DNA of 64,000 bases. It comes from Chloroflexota bacterium (GTDB lineage Bacteria > Chloroflexota > UBA6077 > JACCZL01). The position numbers were made by a program, and so were the translations under genes. Positions within the stretch are counted from its first letter, which is position 1, and each line of letters begins with the position of its first letter. The notes under the pieces were generated by a model. The model worked only from the letters and a program-made list of their open reading frames with translations, searched no databases and was not told where the DNA came from. The DNA is taken from NCBI GenBank assembly GCA_020845495.1, contig JADLFM010000247.1, positions 1 through 64,000 on the forward strand, in the 5' to 3' direction. This document shows, in pieces, positions 39,936 to 48,165 of the stretch.

Positions 39936-41573
39936 ATGCAGGGCCTGATGATGAACTATCCGCTGACCTTGACCCACATCCTCGAACGGTCGCATCGCCT
40001 GTTTCCGAAAAAAGAGGTGGTCACACGCCTGAGGGATGGTACTGCCCGCGCGACCTACGCTGAGGTCTACCGCCGGATCCATCGGCTCGCGGGAGCGCTC
40101 GGCGCGCTCGGGGTGCGGCCGGGCGACCGCGTCGGCTCGCTCGCCTGGAACCACCAGCAGCATCTGGAACTGTATTTCGCGGCGCCGTGCATGGGCGCGG
40201 TCCTGCATACGGTGAACTTCCGGCTCTTCCCCGAGCAGGTGGCGTTCATCCTCAACGATGCTGAGGATCGCGTGCTGCTGGTCGACGATGGCCTGTTGTC
40301 ACTCGTGGAGCAGATCCTGCCACGGCTCCCCAACGTACAGGCGGTTCTCGTGGTCGGCGAGCGACCGGCCGGCCTGGACTCGCTTGACGGCCGCCCGGTC
40401 CTCGACTACGAGGATGCGCTGGCCGACGCGCCTGCCGAGTACCCGTTCCCGTCGCTCGACGAACAGGCCGCCGCGTCGATGTGCTACACGTCCGGCACGA
40501 CCGGCAACCCAAAGGGGGTAGTGTACAGTCACCGATCGCTCGTGCTGCACTCGATGGCCGAGGCGATGGTCGACGTCATGGCGCTCGCCGAGCGGGATAC
40601 CGTCATGCCGGTGGTCCCGCAATTTCACGTCAATGCCTGGGGGATCCCCTTTACCGCCTGGATGGTGGGCGCGACGCAGGTCATGCCGGGCGTTGCCCCA
40701 TCGCCGGCCGATCTCGTGCGCTTGATCGAGCGGGAGCGCGTCACACTGTCAGCCGGCGTGCCGACTGTCTGGCTTGGGGTGCTCTCGGTGCTCGAAGGGG
40801 GCGGGCACGACGTCAGCAGCCTCCAGCGTATCATCGTCGGCGGCTCGGCGGCGCCCAGGGCGATGATGGAGCGGTACGAGCGCGACTTCGGCATCCCGAT
40901 CTGGCACGCCTGGGGCATGACCGAGATGACCCCACTTGGCAGCGTCTCCTGGCTCAAGAGCTACCTGAAAGAACGGCCGGAGGAGGAGCGCTGGCGCTAC
41001 CTCGCCAGTCAGGGGCTGCCATCGGCCTTCGTCGACCTGAAGGCCGTCGACGAGGAGGGCCGCGACGTGCCCTGGGATGGCAAGACGCTCGGCGAGATGG
41101 TGGTGCGCGGTCCGTGGGTGACGGCCGGCTACCATCACGATCCGAGCCCTGGCAGCCGCTTCACCGAGGACGGCTGGTTCCGGACCGGCGACGTCGTCTC
41201 GATCGACCCAGAAGGGTACTTCCAGATCGCGGACCGAACGAAAGACCTCGTCAAGAGCGGTGGCGAGTGGATCTCGAGCATCGACCTGGAGAATGCACTG
41301 GTCGGGCACCCGTCGGTCGCGGAAGCATGCGTGGTCGCCGTGCCCCATCCGAGATGGGGCGAGCGTCCGCTGGCCTGCGTGGTCTTACGGCCGGACGCGG
41401 GCGCGGTGACGGCCGATGCGCTGATCGACTTCATCCGACCGTCATTCGCGAAGTGGTGGCTGCCGGACGAGGTCGTATTCGTGACAGAGCTCCCACGGAC
41501 TGGTGTCGGTAAGCTCGACAAGAAGGTGCTCCGCGAGCGCTACCGGGACCGCGCCCCCACGTCGCCGGCGTAA
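39936..41573 (+). CDS. Medium/long-chain fatty acyl-CoA ligase (AMP-binding family)
   Basis: 545 residues; the ATG at 39936 is chosen for the GCGAGGAGG just upstream. The full ANL-superfamily set is present: YTSGTTGNPKGVVYSHRS (ATP loop), VPQFHVNAWGIPFTAWMVG, HAWGMTEMTPLGSVSWL, DGWFRTGDVVSIDPEGYFQI, the hinge KDLVKSGGEWISSIDLEN, and the C-terminal catalytic lysine region GKLDKKVLRERY. It activates a fatty or related carboxylic acid with ATP and CoA through an acyl-adenylate. The closest pattern is the FadD-like clade with an N-terminal SHRLFPKKEVVTR. It stands alone, convergent with the glycosyltransferase gene. Confidence 0.93.
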   Translation: MQGLMMNYPLTLTHILERSHRLFPKKEVVTRLRDGTARATYAEVYRRIHRLAGALGALGVRPGDRVGSLAWNHQQHLELYFAAPCMGAVLHTVNFRLFPEQVAFILNDAEDRVLLVDDGLLSLVEQILPRLPNVQAVLVVGERPAGLDSLDGRPVLDYEDALADAPAEYPFPSLDEQAAASMCYTSGTTGNPKGVVYSHRSLVLHSMAEAMVDVMALAERDTVMPVVPQFHVNAWGIPFTAWMVGATQVMPGVAPSPADLVRLIERERVTLSAGVPTVWLGVLSVLEGGGHDVSSLQRIIVGGSAAPRAMMERYERDFGIPIWHAWGMTEMTPLGSVSWLKSYLKERPEEERWRYLASQGLPSAFVDLKAVDEEGRDVPWDGKTLGEMVVRGPWVTAGYHHDPSPGSRFTEDGWFRTGDVVSIDPEGYFQIADRTKDLVKSGGEWISSIDLENALVGHPSVAEACVVAVPHPRWGERPLACVVLRPDAGAVTADALIDFIRPSFAKWWLPDEVVFVTELPRTGVGKLDKKVLRERYRDRAPTSPA

Positions 41574-41682
41574 GCGTAGCCGCGCCGCGCGGGTACGCTT
41601 GCCTCGCGCCGTGCCCTCACCCACGGCGGCCACACCCGGTGCTGCGTCGCGCGAAGGACGGAGGTCGAGGCTCTTGGCGATG

Positions 41683-43338
41683 TCAACGGCGCCACAGCGA
41701 GCGGGTGTCGACGATGCGGAAGCTGGCGATGCTGGCTGTGAGCTGCACGCCGTGACCCTCCAGCGCCTCCAGGTCGTCCAGATAGCCGCGACGGTCGCGG
41801 TCTCGGGTGTCGAGCAGAACGTACGACACTTGATAGTCAGTCAGGAACGCCCGCAGCCGCTCGGACGTCAGCTTGGTCGGCAGGAGCGTTGCTGGGCGCG
41901 AGGTAAAGAAGGTGTACGGCCAGGGCTGGCCGTGCGTCAGAACGTCGCCCCGCTCGGTGTGCTGGTCGATCCAGGCGATGATTCGCGGCAGTTCGTTGTC
42001 CTCTACCCAGCGTGGCGGCCCCGTCCAGCGCAAGCCGTCGTCCGTCCGAGCCTTGACCGATTCATCACCGTAGCGAAACTCACCCGTGAACTCGTGCCGC
42101 CACGTCGGCGACCACCAGAAGACGACCAGTGCGATCGCCACATGCAGCAGCGACGGTCGGCCGGGCAGCGGCAGGGCGAGACGGTCGAGCCAGAGCTGGG
42201 TCAGGCCGTGGACGAGGAACGGGAGCAGTAGCAGTAGGGTGAGGATCTGATAACGTTCCTGGAAATTTGCCCAGGTGGCGGCGTAGGTGGCGAAGTTCGT
42301 GCCGGCCACGAGCAGCGGGAGTGCCACAGGGCGGGGGTACGCCCGCCGAACGAGCGACAGCGCGACCCCGAGCCAGGCGACGGCGAGCGGAAAGAGCCAC
42401 TCCCGCTCGGCGAGGAGCATGTAGGCGTAGTCGCGGGCGTTCTCGAGCATCGCCGTGCGGACGAAATCGACGTTCTCGGCGATGAACGTGATTGGGGTTG
42501 GGATCGGACGACCGTAGCCGTTCCGGAGCACGTCTGAATCCTTGTGGACCGCGTACAGGTACGTTTGCCCTGAATACGACAGTGAGCCTCGCGTTGCCAA
42601 CGCATAGAGCGACATTGGGACGACCAGCACGAGCACCCCGGCCAGCATGGCGGCCATCGGCAGCAGGGCGCGGCGCCACGCGCGGTGAGCGGTCAGGATG
42701 CCCAGCGCGATGGCCGGAATCAAGCTCAGGGCCGTCGGGCGGGTGAGGTAGGCGAGACCGAGCGCCAACCCGGCGCCCAGGTAGTCGCGCCGCTGCTCAG
42801 CGCCCGTGCCCCGCAGCACGAACCAGACGGCCAGGAGCGTGAGCGCTATCGAGAGCGCTTCTGTCATCGGCGGAACGAGCCGCGCGAGTACGACCGGGCT
42901 GGCCGCCGCCAGCACGGCCGAGCCGAAGCCCACCCGCCCACCGAACAGGAGTCGGCCGATGTCGCCGACCAGAACCGCGCACCCGGCGGCAAGCGCGGCG
43001 TTCAGAACCTGGAGCGACTGAAGCGGCAGGCCTGCCCAGAGGAGCGCTGCCGCGAGGAACGGAAAGAGCGGCGCCCGTTCCGCGAGGCCGTCGTGAAGTA
43101 CGACCGTCCCACCGAAGTGGTATGCCTTGATGCCGAGCAGGAACCCCTCGCCGTGCACGAGCCGGCGGGCGACGTCGATGTACTCGACGACGTCTGGATT
43201 CAACTGGAGCACCGTGACCGCCGGGACGAGGTACACGATGAAGGCGAGCGCGCCGATCACGAGCGATGCATGTCGCGCTGCCAGCGCCGGCCCGCTGCGA
43301 CGGTGGACGACGGCTGAGGGACCGAGGATGGCGGTCAC
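41683..43338 (-). CDS. GT39/ArnT-like integral membrane glycosyltransferase (second copy)
   Basis: About 551 residues from a GTG at 43338; the open frame upstream overlaps the kinase gene in another frame and lacks conservation. Around ten transmembrane helices, with LNPDVVEYIDVARRLVHGEG in the first outer loop supplying the acidic residue of GT-C enzymes and RLVPPMTEALSIALTLLAVW as in the PMT family. A C-terminal extracellular domain of about 120 residues includes YVLLDTRDRDRRGYLDDLEA. It likely glycosylates proteins or lipids from a polyprenyl-phosphate sugar. It begins 19 bases after the histidine kinase gene ends, so both may share a transcript. Confidence 0.82.
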   Translation of the reverse strand: MTAILGPSAVVHRRSGPALAARHASLVIGALAFIVYLVPAVTVLQLNPDVVEYIDVARRLVHGEGFLLGIKAYHFGGTVVLHDGLAERAPLFPFLAAALLWAGLPLQSLQVLNAALAAGCAVLVGDIGRLLFGGRVGFGSAVLAAASPVVLARLVPPMTEALSIALTLLAVWFVLRGTGAEQRRDYLGAGLALGLAYLTRPTALSLIPAIALGILTAHRAWRRALLPMAAMLAGVLVLVVPMSLYALATRGSLSYSGQTYLYAVHKDSDVLRNGYGRPIPTPITFIAENVDFVRTAMLENARDYAYMLLAEREWLFPLAVAWLGVALSLVRRAYPRPVALPLLVAGTNFATYAATWANFQERYQILTLLLLLPFLVHGLTQLWLDRLALPLPGRPSLLHVAIALVVFWWSPTWRHEFTGEFRYGDESVKARTDDGLRWTGPPRWVEDNELPRIIAWIDQHTERGDVLTHGQPWPYTFFTSRPATLLPTKLTSERLRAFLTDYQVSYVLLDTRDRDRRGYLDDLEALEGHGVQLTASIASFRIVDTRSLWRR

Positions 43339-43357
43339 CGAGCCTGCTGGGCCTCGG

Positions 43358-45037
43358 TCATGCGCCGCCAGGTGAGAACCACGCGCCGCCCGACGACCGT
43401 GTACCAGTTCCGACGAGATCGAGTGCTCGAGCGATCGCCTCGGCCAGCCCTTGCTGGGTGAACGGCTTACCCACGAAGCCAACGCAGCCGGCACGCTCGG
43501 CGGCGTGTCGGTCGTCTTCTTGATCGAGCGCGGTGATGGCCAGGATTGGAATACCACGCGTCGCCGGGTCGCTCGAGAGCCGCCGCGCTACCTCGAAGCC
43601 GGACAGGTCGGGCAGACGAAGGTCGAGCAGGATCAGATCCGGACGCTCCCGTGCTCGTTCGAGCCCGCGTGCGCCGGTTGCGGCCGTGATCGCCTGATAG
43701 CCCAGGATATCCTCGACGATCGATGCAATGACCTCACGGTTATCGGGCTCGTCGTCGACGATGAGGATCCGGCGTCGGCTGGTGTCGAGTGCGGCCGAGG
43801 CTGGGCTGGCTGGCTCCAGATGAGCGGGCGTCACCCGCTCCTCGCTGAGCGGCAGGGTGACATCGAAGTGGCTCCCCTGCCCTGGACCCGCACTGTACGC
43901 CTCGACGCTGCCGCCGTGCAGTGTCACGAGATGCCGCACGATCGCCAGCCCGAGGCCGGTCCCGCCGAAGTGGCGCCGCGTGCTCGAATCACCCTGGTGG
44001 AAGCGGTCCCAGATACGGTCGATCTGCTCGGGCGAGATTCCGACGCCGCTGTCCTGCACGGTCACGCGGGCAAGCCGCTCGCCGCGCTCCACCCGGAGGA
44101 CCACGGTACCTCCCCTGGGCGTGAACTTGAGGGCGTTGTCGAGCAAGTTGACCAGGATCTGATTGAGCCGGTCGGCATCCGCCTCCACAACTGGCGACAC
44201 CGACGGTACATCTAGCCGCACGTCGATGTCCTGCTGGCGTGCCGTCGCCTCGACGTCGCCGATGGCCCGAGCGATAGCCTCGGAGAGTGGGACCGGCACG
44301 AGTGTCAGCGTGATGCTGCCGCTCTCCAGCCGGTTGAGGTCGAGCAGATCGTTGATGAGCGAGAGCAGACGATTGGCGGCCTTCTTGACCGCCTGTTGAT
44401 GCTGCTGCTGGCGGTCGGAGAGTGTGCCATGCACCTGTCGCAGGAGCAGGTCGGTGTAGCCGATGATCGCCGTGAGCGGCGTCCGAAGCTCGTGGCTGAT
44501 CATCGAGAGGAAATCGCCCTTCATACGGTCGACGTCCAGCAGGCCGGCGCTGATCTGGGCGAGCTCGGCGCTGCGGCGGTCCTGCTCCCGGTGCAGGCGG
44601 CTCGCTTCGACGACCGCCGCGATGTGATCGGCGATGATCGACAGTCGGCGCACTACGTCCGGCTCGAGCGTGCGTGGCGAACGGAAGCTCAACTGCGCCA
44701 CGCCGTGCAGACGCCCCTGGATATCCAACGGCAGGCTGACCGTCATGCGGGCGCTCGGGTCGGCCACCCAGCGGCCGCATGGCGTGGCGCGCCCCTCGGT
44801 CCTGACCAGAGCTGGCTCGTGTTCGATGATACCTGCGAAGACGTCGTCAGGCTGGATGCGGACGGCGCCAGTGGCGTCAGGTAGGCCGGCCCAGGTGCGC
44901 GCCGCGAACTGTCCCTCGCCATCGTCGAGCAGGATGACGCCGGCCTCGGCCCCCGCGACGCTCATGAGCCAGTCGAGGAGAAAGCGGATCCGCTCGTCGA
45001 CGCTGAGATTCCCGAGCGACGGCGTACCGAGAGGCAT
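43358..45037 (-). CDS. Hybrid sensor histidine kinase (GAF-HisKA-HATPase-REC)
   Basis: 559 residues from the ATG at 45037; an upstream start at 45112 is possible. A GAF-like sensor domain (about 15-165) has no transmembrane segment, so sensing is cytoplasmic. The HisKA dimerisation domain contains SHELRTPLTAIIGYTDLLLR with the phospho-accepting His; the ATPase carries NLLDNALKFTPRGG, DSGVGISPEQ and GGTGLGLAIVRHL. The C-terminal receiver has VDDEPDNREV, the phospho-acceptor Asp in LLDLRLPD, and a Lys-Pro-Phe. There is no output domain, so phosphotransfer to another regulator or an autoregulatory receiver is likely. The signal is unknown. Confidence 0.95.
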   Translation of the reverse strand: MPLGTPSLGNLSVDERIRFLLDWLMSVAGAEAGVILLDDGEGQFAARTWAGLPDATGAVRIQPDDVFAGIIEHEPALVRTEGRATPCGRWVADPSARMTVSLPLDIQGRLHGVAQLSFRSPRTLEPDVVRRLSIIADHIAAVVEASRLHREQDRRSAELAQISAGLLDVDRMKGDFLSMISHELRTPLTAIIGYTDLLLRQVHGTLSDRQQQHQQAVKKAANRLLSLINDLLDLNRLESGSITLTLVPVPLSEAIARAIGDVEATARQQDIDVRLDVPSVSPVVEADADRLNQILVNLLDNALKFTPRGGTVVLRVERGERLARVTVQDSGVGISPEQIDRIWDRFHQGDSSTRRHFGGTGLGLAIVRHLVTLHGGSVEAYSAGPGQGSHFDVTLPLSEERVTPAHLEPASPASAALDTSRRRILIVDDEPDNREVIASIVEDILGYQAITAATGARGLERARERPDLILLDLRLPDLSGFEVARRLSSDPATRGIPILAITALDQEDDRHAAERAGCVGFVGKPFTQQGLAEAIARALDLVGTGTRSSGGAWFSPGGA

Positions 45038-45155
45038 GACGATGCAGCCCCCTCGCTTGCCCTTCGCACAGGAGTGGGCTTCCTGGCCGCTCGGCGTGCC
45101 ATCAGTCGCCATGATCCCTCGCCGTCGTCGTGCTACGCCGTCTTCGTGCTACGTG

Positions 45156-45179
45156 GCTGCCCGTCAACGAGCGGGCAGC
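45156..45179 (-). terminator. Hairpin at the 3' end of the sortase gene
   Basis: GCTGCCCG (45156-45163) and CGGGCAGC (45172-45179) flank an eight-base loop, overlapping the last codons of the sortase gene. No U run follows. A role as terminator is tentative. Confidence 0.35.
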
Positions 45180-46021
45180 TTTTCCCAGTCTGCGAGCTTG
45201 GCCGTCACGATCAGTCGGTGACTGAACGTACGGGTACGGGTGTCGAATTCGCCGCCACAGGTAATGAGCGTGAGGACCGCGTCCTTCGTGGGCTGCATGA
45301 CTTCGATCTGGTCAGGGCGCACGAGCTTCAGCTCATCGACCAGGTAGGTGAACAAGCCTTCCTCAGTCCTGACCTTCACCACATCGTTGTAATCGAGCTT
45401 ATAGAGATCCCGGAACACGTTGCCCATGCTGATGGTGACCACGTGTCCGGAGATCACCGCGTTCCCGCGCGCACCGACCCTGGCGGTCTCGCGATAGTGG
45501 ACAGCCACGAACGGGACTGTCTCCCACTCCGCCTCGCCCTTGTCGTTCTCGATGATGCCACCTTCGACGACGTCGGTGTCCACGTCGATGCTGTCGATCT
45601 GGAGGTGGACGGCCATCCCGGGGTGTGGGCGCCCGCAGCAGTACAGTCGATCGTCAGCGTCCGGGACCGGCATCGGGGTGTCGAAGACGGATGGATCCGG
45701 CGGCGCGAGCATCGCTCCGGTCACGAGGCGGGGTTTCGTCTGCGGCACGACCACGCCGCGCGGGATAGGGGTGCGGGTTGGGACAGCGGTAGGCGGCATG
45801 GTCGGGACGGGTGTGGGGGCGAGTTCGGCGATGAGGGTCGGGCGCGGACGGTCGAGGGCCGGCGGTCGTGGAACCGTCACCTTGCTACCAGGTACGAGCT
45901 CGAAGTAGAAGCCAACCGCATATCCGATGAACAGAACCCCGGCGACGACAAACAGCGTGCCCGTGAGCGCTGCTGGTCGGCCGAAGAGCTGGCGAAGACG
46001 ATCGCCCAACGTCGGCCCCAT
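45164..46021 (-). CDS. Sortase family transpeptidase
   Basis: 285 residues from the ATG at 46021. One N-terminal transmembrane helix (LTGTLFVVAGVLFIGYAVGF) is followed by a Pro/Thr-rich linker and the sortase barrel (about 135-280). The catalytic residues are visible: His in NAVISGHVV, Cys in LTLITCGG and Arg in FSHRLIVTAKL. Sortases cleave sorting signals and attach proteins to the cell wall or build pili. No LPxTG-type substrate was recognised in this window, so substrates are elsewhere or carry a divergent motif. It does not fit the classic A/B classes; a class D/E/F-like enzyme is most likely. Confidence 0.9.
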   Translation of the reverse strand: MGPTLGDRLRQLFGRPAALTGTLFVVAGVLFIGYAVGFYFELVPGSKVTVPRPPALDRPRPTLIAELAPTPVPTMPPTAVPTRTPIPRGVVVPQTKPRLVTGAMLAPPDPSVFDTPMPVPDADDRLYCCGRPHPGMAVHLQIDSIDVDTDVVEGGIIENDKGEAEWETVPFVAVHYRETARVGARGNAVISGHVVTISMGNVFRDLYKLDYNDVVKVRTEEGLFTYLVDELKLVRPDQIEVMQPTKDAVLTLITCGGEFDTRTRTFSHRLIVTAKLADWEKLPAR

Positions 46022-46066
46022 CCCTCTCAGGTTGGCCCCATCTCTCCCGGGGACGTAGCGTTCTCG

Positions 46067-46075
46067 ATCTTAGCA
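46067..46075 (-). promoter_or_regulatory. Extended -10 element of the sortase gene
   Basis: On the minus strand TGCTAAGAT combines the TGn extension with TAAGAT, about 45 bases upstream of the sortase ATG. No clear -35 is seen, as is common for extended -10 promoters. Confidence 0.45.
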
Positions 46076-46287
46076 CAGGATGTGGGCGGTTCACCCACCT
46101 GGAGCGCTCCAGATCGTGGCGAGAGGGGCCACGGGCGGCCCCCGTACTGGTCCCGCCCAGCGCGTGCGGACCCCCTTCCACGGCAGCTCGTACCTGGCAC
46201 GCTCGGGGCGAGGCGGCCAGGAGGGGACCTCACAGCGCCCGTCATCGCACGGGTTGGCTGCCTCAAGCTGAAGCGTATCTGAAAGCC

Positions 46288-46317
46288 TTGCTGGCAAAAT
46301 GGAGCCATCCCTATACT
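46288..46317 (+). promoter_or_regulatory. Promoter of the Gld-type ABC operon
   Basis: TTGCTG (46288-46293) and TATACT (46312-46317) are separated by 18 bases. The predicted transcript start leaves a leader of about 135 bases before the ATG at 46460. Confidence 0.5.
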
Positions 46318-46459
46318 CGATAACTGGTTGCTCGCTCCGAGTGATACGGAGCGCCCTTTCGAGGCGCGCGATCGCGAGACACCGCGCCGCTGACGCCAAC
46401 GCCGTGGCTGCTGCCGTTCGGCGCCGACGTTCCTGGCGCGGGCCGCCGGATATGGACGA

Positions 46460-47425
46460 ATGATCGACGTTGAGAATCTGACCAAGGACTACGCGACGCA
46501 TCGCGCGATCGACGACATCTCCTTCAAGGTTGCGAAAGGCGAGGTGCTCGGCTTCCTCGGGCCGAACGGCGCCGGCAAGACCACCACCATGCGGATCCTG
46601 ACCGGCTACATGCCGCCGACGAGTGGCACGGTGCGGATCGCCGGGTACGACATCTTCCGGCAGTCGGTTGAAGCGCGGCGGCGCATCGGGTACCTGCCCG
46701 AATCAGTGCCCCTCTACACCGAAATGAGTGTCGAGGGGTACCTCGGTTTCATGGCGAAGATCAAGGGCATTCCTCGCCGCCAGCGCGCCGAGCAGATCGA
46801 CCGGGTGATGGAAGCGACCCGGATCGACGAGCGCGCCGACCAACTGATCGGCAAACTGTCGAAAGGCTTTCGCCAGCGTGTCGGGCTGGCCCAGGCGTTG
46901 CTCGGGTCGCCAGACGTGCTGGTCCTCGACGAGCCAACAGTCGGGCTGGACCCGAAGCAGATCGCCGAGGTTCGGCAGTTGATCAAGGGCTTCGGCGAGG
47001 AACACACCGTCATCCTGAGCACCCACATCCTGCCCGAAGTGAGCATCGTCTGTTCGCGGGTGCTCATCGTTGATAACGGCCATGTCATCGCCGAAGACAC
47101 CCCCGAGAACCTGATCCGACAACTGCGGGGCTCAGAGGCCGTCCAGGTCGAGGTGCGCGGGCCGCGCAACGCCGTGATGGACCGGCTGCGGACAGTCACC
47201 GGCGTCCAGGCCGTCAACCTGGTCGACGCGCCGCATGCTGAGGGCGTGCACGTCTTCAACGTCGCCACTGCGCCAGGTGCCGACGCCCGCGAGGAGCTCG
47301 CCCGGGCCATCGTCGACGGCGGCTTCGGCTTGCTCGAGCTACGGATGGCCGGGATGAGCCTGGAGGACGTGTTCCTCCAACTGGTCACCGAAGAGGCGGC
47401 TGAAGCCGAGGAGGTGGCCGCGTGA
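46460..47425 (+). CDS. ABC-2 type transporter ATP-binding protein (GldA-like)
   Basis: 321 residues from the ATG at 46460; the ribosome binding site is weak. The nucleotide-binding domain is complete: Walker A GPNGAGKTTT, signature LSKGFRQRVGLAQAL, Walker B VLVLDEPTVGLDP and the switch His in LSTHILPEV. A C-terminal regulatory extension (about 230-321) is typical of the GldA/NatA group. It overlaps the permease gene by four bases. With the next three genes it forms a four-gene unit like gldA-gldF-gldG systems, which are widespread in non-gliding bacteria as well. Confidence 0.94.
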   Translation: MIDVENLTKDYATHRAIDDISFKVAKGEVLGFLGPNGAGKTTTMRILTGYMPPTSGTVRIAGYDIFRQSVEARRRIGYLPESVPLYTEMSVEGYLGFMAKIKGIPRRQRAEQIDRVMEATRIDERADQLIGKLSKGFRQRVGLAQALLGSPDVLVLDEPTVGLDPKQIAEVRQLIKGFGEEHTVILSTHILPEVSIVCSRVLIVDNGHVIAEDTPENLIRQLRGSEAVQVEVRGPRNAVMDRLRTVTGVQAVNLVDAPHAEGVHVFNVATAPGADAREELARAIVDGGFGLLELRMAGMSLEDVFLQLVTEEAAEAEEVAA

Positions 47426-48135
47426 GGAACACGCTCGCTATCGCCGAACGCGAGATGAAGAGCTACTTCGTCTCGCCGATTGCCTACATCATCATGGCGG
47501 CATTCCTGCTGATCGCCGGCTACCTGTTTTCGGTCATCCTGCTGAACACCAGAGAGGCGTCGCTCCGCTACCTGCAAAGCAACCTGAGCGTCATCTGGCT
47601 GTTCGTGGCGCCGTTCCTGACGATGCGGCTGCTGGCCGAAGAGAACCGGATGGGGACGATCGAGCTCCTGCTCACAAACCCGGTGCGAGACTACGAGGTC
47701 GTCTTCGGCAAGTACCTCGGCGCGCTCGCCTTCGTGCTCGTGATGGTGGCGTGCACGCTCTACTACCCGGCCCTGTTGTACGCCTTTGGCAGCCCGGACA
47801 GCGGACCGATGATCGCCGGCTACGTCGGCGTCATCCTACAGGCGGCCGCGTTCCTCGCCATCGGCCTGATGGTGTCGTCGTTCACCCAGAATCAGATCGT
47901 CGCGGCATTCCTGACGTTCGCGCTGCTGCTGCTGATGTGGCTCAGCGACTCGATCGCCAACTTCATCGGCAAGCCCTTCGGCGACGTCATGAAATACCTG
48001 AGCGTTACCAGCCACTTTCAGGACTTTTCGCGCGGCGTCATCGACTCGAGTCACGTCATCTACTTCGCGAGCGTTGTCGCGGCCGCGCTATTCATCACCT
48101 ACCTGTCGCTTCAGATGCGCCGCTGGCGGGCGTAG
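47422..48135 (+). CDS. ABC-2 type permease (GldF-like)
   Basis: 237 residues; the GTG at 47422 overlaps the ATPase stop (GTGA). Six transmembrane segments are evident, the first in SPIAYIIMAAFLLIAGYLFS and the last in HVIYFASVVAAALFITYLSL. Family-typical motifs are FLTMRLLAEENRMGTIELLL and SSFTQNQIVAAFLTFALLLL. The protein forms the membrane channel with the ATPase encoded before it. The exported substrate of the family outside Bacteroidetes gliding systems is not known. Confidence 0.92.
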   Translation: MRNTLAIAEREMKSYFVSPIAYIIMAAFLLIAGYLFSVILLNTREASLRYLQSNLSVIWLFVAPFLTMRLLAEENRMGTIELLLTNPVRDYEVVFGKYLGALAFVLVMVACTLYYPALLYAFGSPDSGPMIAGYVGVILQAAAFLAIGLMVSSFTQNQIVAAFLTFALLLLMWLSDSIANFIGKPFGDVMKYLSVTSHFQDFSRGVIDSSHVIYFASVVAAALFITYLSLQMRRWRA

Positions 48136-48165
48136 CTTTCGTTGGCGAGTGGAGGAACCCCTCGA

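Larger units (their letters stand above)
46022..46459. other. Divergent intergenic region (sortase / ABC operon)
   Basis: 438 bases without a credible gene. It contains a minus-strand extended -10 element for the sortase gene and a plus-strand promoter for the ABC operon, listed separately. Confidence 0.55.

Noticed and set aside
43338..43557. N-terminal extension of the second glycosyltransferase
   Set aside because: The extension overlaps the receiver domain of the kinase gene in another frame and has no GT39 similarity; the GTG at 43338 is preferred.
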